Origin: Gammaproteobacteria bacterium
GTDB taxonomy: Bacteria; Pseudomonadota; Gammaproteobacteria; JAJDOJ01
DNA: 6,293 nt
Assembly (NCBI GenBank): GCA_027030565.1
Contig: JALVEU010000396.1
Span: 1-6,293 of the forward strand
Direction of reading: 5' to 3'
In this document: positions 1-4,334 of the stretch, piece by piece
Numbering within the stretch: position 1 is the first letter of the stretch
How the letters are laid out: every line of letters begins with the position of its first letter
Made by a program: the position numbers and the translations under genes
The notes under the pieces: generated by a model
Seen by the model: the letters and a program-made list of their open reading frames with translations, nothing else
Database searches by the model: none
What the model was told of the DNA's origin: nothing

Positions 1-21
1 GAAACGCATGCGGTGCTTCAT
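1..21 (-). CDS. 5' end of an unidentified gene, cut by the window edge
   Basis: Only the first seven codons are visible, reading M-K-H-R-M-R-F from the ATG at 21-19 towards position 1. The start is supported by an AGGAG ribosome binding site eight bases upstream (30-34), which is an almost ideal arrangement, and by a start-like sequence of Met-Lys followed by basic residues. That composition would suit a signal peptide or membrane anchor, but seven residues cannot establish this. The gene lies on the same strand as folD and 131 bp downstream of it, so it may be read through from the folD operon or have its own promoter in the gap. The product cannot be named. A chance start codon remains possible. 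Confidence 0.5.
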
Positions 22-29
22 GGTGAACT

Positions 30-34
30 CTCCT
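30..34 (-). promoter_or_regulatory. Shine-Dalgarno site for the edge gene
   Basis: The minus strand reads AGGAG followed by an eight-base spacer and ATG at 21-19. Both match and spacing are close to optimal, and this is the main reason for believing a gene begins at the left edge. Confidence 0.6.
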
Positions 35-66
35 GAGCGTGACACTTACACAAGGTCCTGGTTCTG

Positions 67-95
67 CAAGGGCTGCAACGGCACGCCGGCCCTTG
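67..95 (-). other. Hairpin in the folD-to-edge-gene spacer
   Basis: Perfect 7-bp inverted repeat: CAAGGGC at 67-73 pairs with GCCCTTG at 89-95 around a 15-base loop, within which CGG/CCG may add a short inner stem. No T-run follows on the minus strand, so it is not a standard intrinsic terminator for folD. It lies about 46 bases upstream of the start codon of the edge gene, so it would sit in that gene's 5' leader. It could be an RNA control or processing structure, or chance in GC-rich DNA. Confidence 0.35.
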
Positions 96-115
96 GTCAG
101 CACTCCTTTTCGCCG

Positions 116-121
116 AGTATA
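116..121 (-). promoter_or_regulatory. Possible -10 promoter element for the edge gene
   Basis: The minus strand reads TATACT, a five-of-six match to the sigma-70 -10 box and one of few AT-rich patches in this GC-rich window. Transcription would begin near 108-110 and give a leader of roughly 88 bases that contains the 67-95 hairpin. No good -35 box lies at 16-18 bp spacing (the best is about two of six), so this is tentative. Confidence 0.35.
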
Positions 122-152
122 CAGGCGCTTTGGGGGATTTCCGGGCGCCGCA

Positions 153-1037
153 TCACAGCCCCGCGGCACGGCGGGCCGCCTTCAGTGTGTTGACCATGAG
201 CATGGCCACCGTCATGGGCCCCACCCCGCCCGGCACCGGGGTGATGGCGGCGGCCCGTCGGCGCACCGCCTCGAAGTCCACGTCACCCACCAGTCGATGG
301 CCGCGGGGCGCCTGGGCGTCGGCCACCCGGTTGATCCCCACGTCGACGACCACCGCGCCCGAGCGCACCATGTCCGCGCCGATCAGGTGCGGGCGCCCCA
401 CCGCCGCCACCAGGATGTCGGCCCGGCGCGTGTGTTCGGCGAGATCCCGAGTCCCGCTGTGGCACACGGTGACCGTCGCATCGGCCGTGGGAGACTTCTG
501 CACCAGGAGGTTCATCAGGGGCTTGCCCACGATGTTGCTGCGGCCCACGATCACCACGTGGCGGCCACGGGTCTCGAAGCCGCTGCGATGGATCAGCTCC
601 AGGATCCCGGCCGGCGTGCACGAGACGAAGGTCTCCAGTCCGGCCACCAGGCGGCCCAGGTTGACGGGATGAAATCCGTCCACGTCCTTAGCCGGGTCGA
701 TGGCCTCGATCACCGCCTGGGTGTCGACGCCCCGCGGCAGGGGGAGCTGGACGAGGATACCGTGGACGCCCGGATCCTCGTTGAGTTCACGCACCAGCTC
801 CAGGAGGGCCTCGCCGGGCGTGGACGCCGGGAGCTGGTGGTGGACCGATTCGATGCCCACCTGCTCGCAGGTGCGGCGCTTGTTGCCCACATACGCACGG
901 GAGGCGGGATCCTCGCCCACCAGGACCGTAGCGAGCCGTGGAACCAGGCCAGCCGCACGCAGCTCGAACACGCCCTTGCGGACCTCCTCCAGCACCTGCG
1001 CGGCAATGGCCCTGCCATCGATGATCCGAGCGGTCAT
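153..1037 (-). CDS. folD: Bifunctional methylenetetrahydrofolate dehydrogenase / methenyltetrahydrofolate cyclohydrolase FolD
   Basis: Cytosolic enzyme of one-carbon metabolism. It oxidises 5,10-methylene-THF to 5,10-methenyl-THF with NADP+ and hydrolyses that to 10-formyl-THF, feeding purine synthesis and initiator-tRNA formylation. The 294-aa length is normal for the family. Visible landmarks are the catalytic Tyr49 and Lys53 in AYVGNKRRTCEQVGI, Gln97 in GILVQLPLP, Asp120 in KDVDGFHP, the Rossmann motif GRSNIVGKP at 165-173, and the C-terminal family signature PGGVGPMT at 269-276. The ATG at 1037-1035 gives the usual N-terminus (TARIIDGRAIA) and follows a purine-rich site, GAGGGGG (1043-1049). 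The gene starts 10 bp after the SH3-protein gene and is last in a four-gene minus-strand run. All key residues are intact and the identification is secure. Confidence 0.98.
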   Translation of the reverse strand: MTARIIDGRAIAAQVLEEVRKGVFELRAAGLVPRLATVLVGEDPASRAYVGNKRRTCEQVGIESVHHQLPASTPGEALLELVRELNEDPGVHGILVQLPLPRGVDTQAVIEAIDPAKDVDGFHPVNLGRLVAGLETFVSCTPAGILELIHRSGFETRGRHVVIVGRSNIVGKPLMNLLVQKSPTADATVTVCHSGTRDLAEHTRRADILVAAVGRPHLIGADMVRSGAVVVDVGINRVADAQAPRGHRLVGDVDFEAVRRRAAAITPVPGGVGPMTVAMLMVNTLKAARRAAGL

Positions 1038-1047
1038 GATGTCCCCC

Positions 1048-1779
1048 TCAGTACTCGCTCCAGCCGCGCCGCCTGCGCCAGGGGATGCGCGGAATGATCA
1101 ACCCGAACAACAGGCTCACCAGGGCCACGCCCGCACCGACCAGGAACCACTTGCGTTCGGCCTCCGTGCGCAGCGCGCGCACCTGACTCTCCAACTGCCC
1201 CAGCCGCTCCCCGGTCTCGGCCAGACGTGCCTTGAGCGCCCGGTTCTCCTCGCTCAGGCGCAGGGGCTCGGCCGCCTGCTGGCGCAGCGTCTGCAACTCA
1301 CTCTGCAGCCGCCGGTTCTCCTGTTCGAGCGCGGCGTTGCGCTCCTCGAGCCGCGCCCGCAGACCCTGGAGCGTGGCCGTCTGGCTGCGCAGGGTCGCCA
1401 GCTCGTCCTCCAGGCCCGCAAGCCGTTCCTGCACGGCGGCTAGGCGCTCCCGAGCCACCGGCTCCTTGCTCAGGTAGCGTTCCAGGATCCAGCCCTTGGT
1501 ACCGTCCTGCGTGCGCACCCGCGCATATCCCTTGGAGACGGACAGCACCTCCACCGGGGTGCCGCTCTTGAGCATGCGGATGATCTTGTACTTGGTCCCC
1601 TTGCCCACGCGCAGGGGGATGCGCGCCTCGTCGGTGACGTAGCGCTGCTCACCGGCCCAAGCCGCCGGCCCCACCCCGAGCCCCAGGAGGAGGAGCGACA
1701 CGCAGAGCAACGCCCCCCAGCGTCTGTGTCCCGCGCGGCCCGGCCCGATGCCCAAGCTGCGGCGGACGGGGTGCCACAT
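1048..1779 (-). CDS. YgiM-like SH3 domain / coiled-coil membrane protein (TIGR04211-type)
   Basis: A 243-aa envelope protein. In order: a signal sequence (about 19-42, a hydrophobic core ending PAAWA with likely cleavage before Gly43); a bacterial SH3 domain at about 46-104 with the pattern IPLRVGKGTKYKIIRMLKSG, then GYARVRTQDGTKGWI and RYL; a long coiled coil at about 105-208 rich in Leu, Glu, Gln and Arg; a transmembrane helix at 211-230; and a short basic tail (WRRRR) expected to lie in the cytosol. This is the architecture of E. coli YgiM and its relatives. The family's function is not established; bacterial SH3 domains often bind peptidoglycan or protein partners in the periplasm. The ATG at 1779-1777 is chosen because it begins the signal peptide and falls 14 bp after the upstream stop; its Shine-Dalgarno is weak. 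The open frame continues upstream to 2685, but that part shadows the neighbouring genes. Confidence 0.88.
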   Translation of the reverse strand: MWHPVRRSLGIGPGRAGHRRWGALLCVSLLLLGLGVGPAAWAGEQRYVTDEARIPLRVGKGTKYKIIRMLKSGTPVEVLSVSKGYARVRTQDGTKGWILERYLSKEPVARERLAAVQERLAGLEDELATLRSQTATLQGLRARLEERNAALEQENRRLQSELQTLRQQAAEPLRLSEENRALKARLAETGERLGQLESQVRALRTEAERKWFLVGAGVALVSLLFGLIIPRIPWRRRRGWSEY

Positions 1780-1793
1780 GATCGCCGAGGCGC

Positions 1794-2501
1794 TCAATGG
1801 ACCGGGAGCCGGGCGCGCAATGCGTCGCGGTCGTACCACCAACGCCCGTCCACGATCACGTCGACGATGCGCCGGAGCCGCTCGAACAGCACGTCGGGGT
1901 TGTTGAGCTCCAGCATCTCCACCCAGATGTCGATCTGCTCCGGGTCCTCGATGCCCCGGTGGCGCTTGGCCACGTCGGCCACCCGCTGTCCGGTGAGAAA
2001 CACCAGGTCCTCGCGTGCCTGCCCCTTTCCGCGCAAGTCGGCGATGTAGTGGGCCGCCACCGCAGCCACGGCGCCGCCGTCGGAATGGTCCGGGGTCTCG
2101 TCCACCACGTGATGGAGCATGCGCACCGTGAGTTCCGGCGGGATGGGATAGGTCACCGCCAGCCACAGGCCGTTGCCCAGCGCCACCAGCGAGTCCGGCT
2201 GGTCGCTCTCGTAGAGGATGTCGGCGGCCTCCACCGCCTCGGCCCACTGCTCTTCGGCCACGAACACATCGAAGGCCCGCCGTGCCGTCTCCCAGGCCTC
2301 GTCGCGTCGGCCCAGGCCCAACAGAGCGGCGGCGATCTCCAGCTCCACGCGGGCCCGATCCAGCGCTCCGGCACTGGCCGGCAGCTCCTGGAGATGACGG
2401 CGGTGCTCGATGAGCGCGCTCTCCAGTCGTGCACGCTCCTCCTGAGGATCCGCAGTGCGAACGCCCGGCACGGGCTCGGTCTGCTTTCCAGTGCGATCCA
2501 T
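1794..2501 (-). CDS. Uncharacterised helical (TPR-like) protein, 235 aa
   Basis: I do not recognise this family. No signal peptide or membrane segment is visible, so it is probably cytosolic. After a polar, likely disordered start (1-22), residues 24-100 form amphipathic helices with alternating small residues (RARVELEIAAALLGLGRRDE, then AWETARRAFDVFVAEEQWAEA), which resembles two tetratricopeptide-like helical pairs. The middle (100-170) is also helical and contains YPIPPELTVRMLHHVVDETP. The C-terminal third carries EMLELNNPDVLFERLRRI and ends in a Trp/Tyr/Arg-rich stretch (GRWWYDRDALRARLPVH). The ATG at 2501-2499 is preferred over an in-frame start at 2558, because it lies 5 bp past the previous stop and has GGAGG at 2514-2518, although the spacing is 12 bases. 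It sits between another uncharacterised gene and the SH3 gene in an apparent operon. It looks like a protein-binding scaffold, which is an inference only. Confidence 0.8.
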   Translation of the reverse strand: MDRTGKQTEPVPGVRTADPQEERARLESALIEHRRHLQELPASAGALDRARVELEIAAALLGLGRRDEAWETARRAFDVFVAEEQWAEAVEAADILYESDQPDSLVALGNGLWLAVTYPIPPELTVRMLHHVVDETPDHSDGGAVAAVAAHYIADLRGKGQAREDLVFLTGQRVADVAKRHRGIEDPEQIDIWVEMLELNNPDVLFERLRRIVDVIVDGRWWYDRDALRARLPVH

Positions 2502-2506
2502 GGATC

Positions 2507-3217
2507 TCAATGACCTCCGATACGTTGCGTTTCCGTGGGCCCCGCGGGCCCGGCGCACAGATCGTCGAAACGGGCCAGCACCCGGCGGGCATTGTCCCGC
2601 CTGGGCTCGGCTGGCTCCAGTCCCGCCACCAGGAACCGGGCCTGATCGCGCACCTGCCGGCGTTGGGCGTCGTCGAACAGCGCAAAGGCCGCCGCGGCCT
2701 CCTCCGGCGGCTCGGTCAGGAGGGTCGCCACCAGCTCGTCGGCCTCGACGACGGGGTCCTCGCGGGTCAGGTCGGCCACCAGAGGGACGTCCTGGAGGCG
2801 AAAGTGTTCTTCACGCGCACGCGCCTCTTCGTCCAGCTCCGCCAGGGCCAGCGGGTCGTTCCCCGCCGCCCGTCTCTGCACCCGGTCGATGGCCTCGACC
2901 AGGCGGCGCAGGGCCGCCTTCATCTCCGGCGCCCCGCCGGGCACCCCCGAGCACCCAGCGTAGCAGAGATCGATGCGCAGCTTCAGCCGGAACAAGACCT
3001 CCATGTCTGCACGCCGCTCCAAACCGGCGGCCGCGTCCAGGATGTCGCGAAACTCCTTCTCCACGGCCCGCGCCACCTCCAGGTCCTGGAGCCGGGCATG
3101 TTTGACGTCGGCCGCCGTGACATTCCGGCGGGCCGGCGGAAACAACGGATTCCCCGCCCGGCGCTGGAGCTGGCGTTCATGGGCACCGGGTTGTGCACTG
3201 AAGCGTGGCTCAGTCAT
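2507..3217 (-). CDS. Uncharacterised helical protein, 236 aa, first gene of the folD run
   Basis: I do not recognise this family. It is predicted soluble and almost wholly helical, with no signal peptide or transmembrane segment. Residues 1-30 are polar and probably disordered (QRRAGNPLFPPARRN). A helical block at 34-85 (VTAADVKHARLQDLEVARAV) ends in a Cys pair, CYAGC at 85-89. A second charged helical block covers 98-140 (EELDEEARAREEHFRLQD-like composition) and a third covers 155-220. The open frame reaches an ATG at 3256, but I chose the ATG at 3217-3215 because it begins a typical N-terminus (MTEPRF) and leaves 83 bp for a divergent promoter. Neither start has a clear ribosome binding site. 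It ends 5 bp before the next gene, whose Shine-Dalgarno lies inside its last codons, so the two are probably expressed together. Function unknown. Confidence 0.78.
   Translation of the reverse strand: MTEPRFSAQPGAHERQLQRRAGNPLFPPARRNVTAADVKHARLQDLEVARAVEKEFRDILDAAAGLERRADMEVLFRLKLRIDLCYAGCSGVPGGAPEMKAALRRLVEAIDRVQRRAAGNDPLALAELDEEARAREEHFRLQDVPLVADLTREDPVVEADELVATLLTEPPEEAAAAFALFDDAQRRQVRDQARFLVAGLEPAEPRRDNARRVLARFDDLCAGPAGPTETQRIGGH
2514..2518 (-). promoter_or_regulatory. Shine-Dalgarno site that favours the ATG at 2501
   Basis: GGAGG on the minus strand lies within the last codons of the upstream gene, 12 bases before the ATG at 2501-2499. The spacing is longer than ideal. It supports the shorter of two in-frame starts for the 235-aa protein and implies close translation of both genes from one message. 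Confidence 0.5.
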
Positions 3218-3242
3218 GGCCTCGCATGGCCCCGCAGGCGAT

Positions 3243-3272
3243 TTGCCAAGCCGCATGACGTTCTGATTGAAT
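3243..3272 (+). promoter_or_regulatory. Possible fabA promoter
   Basis: TTGCCA at 3243-3248 resembles a -35 box (four of six). TTGAAT at 3267-3272 could be a -10 box (four of six), 18 bp downstream and preceded by an extended TG at 3264-3265. Initiation near 3279 would leave a leader of about 22 bases. I saw no FadR-like or FabR-like palindrome by eye. The match is modest, and its main support is position and the local AT-rich patch. Confidence 0.35.
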
Positions 3273-3300
3273 AGCTCGATTCCACCGCCCGAAGCCCGTC

Positions 3301-3819
3301 ATGTCCGAGCGTCCCAGTTCATTCGACAAAGAAGACCTCCTGCGTTGCAGCCGCGGGGAGATGTTCGGCCCCGGCAACGCCCAGCTGCCGGCGCCGAACA
3401 TGCTCATGTTCGACCGCATCACCCACATCTCGGAAACGGGCGGGGCGTACGGCAAGGGCGAGATTATCGCAGAACTCGACATCCACCCGGACCTCTGGTT
3501 CTTCGAGTGCCACTTCCCCGGCGATCCCGTGATGCCCGGGTGCCTGGGCCTGGACGCCATGTGGCAGCTGGTGGGCTTCTTTCCCGCCTGGCTGGGGCAC
3601 AAGGGCCGCGGCCGGGCGCTGGGTGTGAACACGGTGAAGTTCACCGGACAGGTGCTGCCCACGGCCGACAAGGTGGTGTATCACATCGACATGAAGCGGG
3701 TCATGGCCCGCGGACTGGTGATGAGCATCGCCGACGGCCGCATGTCCGTGGACGACCGGGAGATCTACATGGCCAAGGACCTGCGGGTGGGCCTGTTCCT
3801 GTCCACGGACAATTTCTGA
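3301..3819 (+). CDS. fabA: 3-hydroxydecanoyl-ACP dehydratase / trans-2-decenoyl-ACP isomerase FabA
   Basis: Cytosolic enzyme of type II fatty acid synthesis. It dehydrates 3-hydroxyacyl-ACP and isomerises trans-2- to cis-3-decenoyl-ACP, the branch point to unsaturated fatty acids when paired with FabB. The product is 172 aa, the same as E. coli FabA, and is near-identical over LPAPNMLM, LDIHPDLWFFECHFPGDPVM, PGCLGLDAMWQLVGF and VKFTGQVLPTADKV. The catalytic pair is present: His71 in ECHFPGDP and Asp85 in LGLDAMWQ. The ATG at 3301 gives the standard N-terminus (SERPSSFDKEDLL), although the preceding bases contain no strong Shine-Dalgarno. It stands alone on the plus strand, with divergent and convergent neighbours and no fabB beside it, so the condensing partner must be encoded elsewhere. 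Identification is secure. Confidence 0.98.
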   Translation: MSERPSSFDKEDLLRCSRGEMFGPGNAQLPAPNMLMFDRITHISETGGAYGKGEIIAELDIHPDLWFFECHFPGDPVMPGCLGLDAMWQLVGFFPAWLGHKGRGRALGVNTVKFTGQVLPTADKVVYHIDMKRVMARGLVMSIADGRMSVDDREIYMAKDLRVGLFLSTDNF

Positions 3820-3839
3820 GACCGCCACGACGTTCGAGC

Positions 3840-4334
3840 TCAGGGCAGGATCTCGATGGGGGTGTTCACGGGCACCAGGGCCCAGATCTCGTCCATCGCC
3901 TCGTTGCTCACCGCGATGCAGCCGTTGGTCCAGTCCCGGCCCTTTTTCCAATAGATCAGCCGGCCCACGCCCTCCGGCAGTCCGTGGATCATGATGTCGC
4001 CCCCCGGCGAGACCCCGGCCTCACGGGCCCGGCGGCGGTCCTCGGCATTGGGGTAGGAGATGTGGATCGCCTTGTGATAGCGGCTGTCCGGATGCTTCCA
4101 GTCCAGCACATAGCGGCCTTCCGGGGTACGCCCGTCGCCTTCGCGCTCCTTGGGTCCCAGGGGGTGGGGGCCGAGGGAGATCGGGTAGCGGCGGACCACC
4201 CGCTCACCCGACAGCAGCAGCATCTCCCTTGCGGCCTTGTGCACCACGACCCGGTCCACGTGCACCCCGTCCACGGGGTCCGCACCCCATGCCGGATGCA
4301 GGAGGAACAGCAGGGCCAGGGCCCAGACCCGCAT
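3840..4334 (-). CDS. Periplasmic L,D-transpeptidase (YkuD domain, YafK-like)
   Basis: A 164-aa exported protein. A short signal peptide (MRVWALALLFLLHPAWG, cleavage near 17-18) is followed directly by a YkuD catalytic domain. Visible landmarks are DRVVVHKAAREMLLLSG at the start of the domain, GDGRTPEGRYVLDWK at 67-80, the His117-Gly118 of IMIHGLP, and the catalytic Cys139 in DWTNGCIAVSNEAMDEIW, the form seen in the YafK/ErfK branch. Family members act on peptidoglycan stem peptides, forming 3-3 cross-links, attaching lipoproteins or, for E. coli YafK (DpaA), cleaving the lipoprotein link; which reaction applies here cannot be told. The ATG at 4334-4332 overlaps the kinase stop codon (TGATG) and follows AAGGAGGT at 4347-4354, so its translation is probably coupled to the kinase. 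It ends 20 bp from the convergent fabA. Confidence 0.92.
   Translation of the reverse strand: MRVWALALLFLLHPAWGADPVDGVHVDRVVVHKAAREMLLLSGERVVRRYPISLGPHPLGPKEREGDGRTPEGRYVLDWKHPDSRYHKAIHISYPNAEDRRRAREAGVSPGGDIMIHGLPEGVGRLIYWKKGRDWTNGCIAVSNEAMDEIWALVPVNTPIEILP

Noticed and set aside
124..149. Inverted repeat GGCGC/GCGCC just after the folD stop, considered as a terminator
   Set aside because: Only 5 bp of stem with a 16-base loop, no T-run, and it overlaps the possible -10 region.
22..152. tRNA or known small RNA in the folD downstream spacer
   Set aside because: No cloverleaf arms, TPsiC-like GTTCRANNC sequence or anticodon stem could be built on either strand.
39..1097. 352-aa open frame on the plus strand opposite folD
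   Set aside because: It is an antisense shadow of folD, with His/Arg/Asp-rich low-information sequence and no recognisable domain or ribosome binding site.
1780..2685. Upstream extension of the SH3-protein reading frame to 2685
   Set aside because: The extra 302 codons are Gly/Arg/Pro-rich and overlap the coding frame of the 235-aa gene. A signal peptide begins at the ATG at 1779.
3218..3256. Longer N-terminus (start at 3256) for the 236-aa protein
   Set aside because: No ribosome binding site precedes 3256, and the extension would occupy the likely divergent promoter region. It remains possible but is less likely than 3217.
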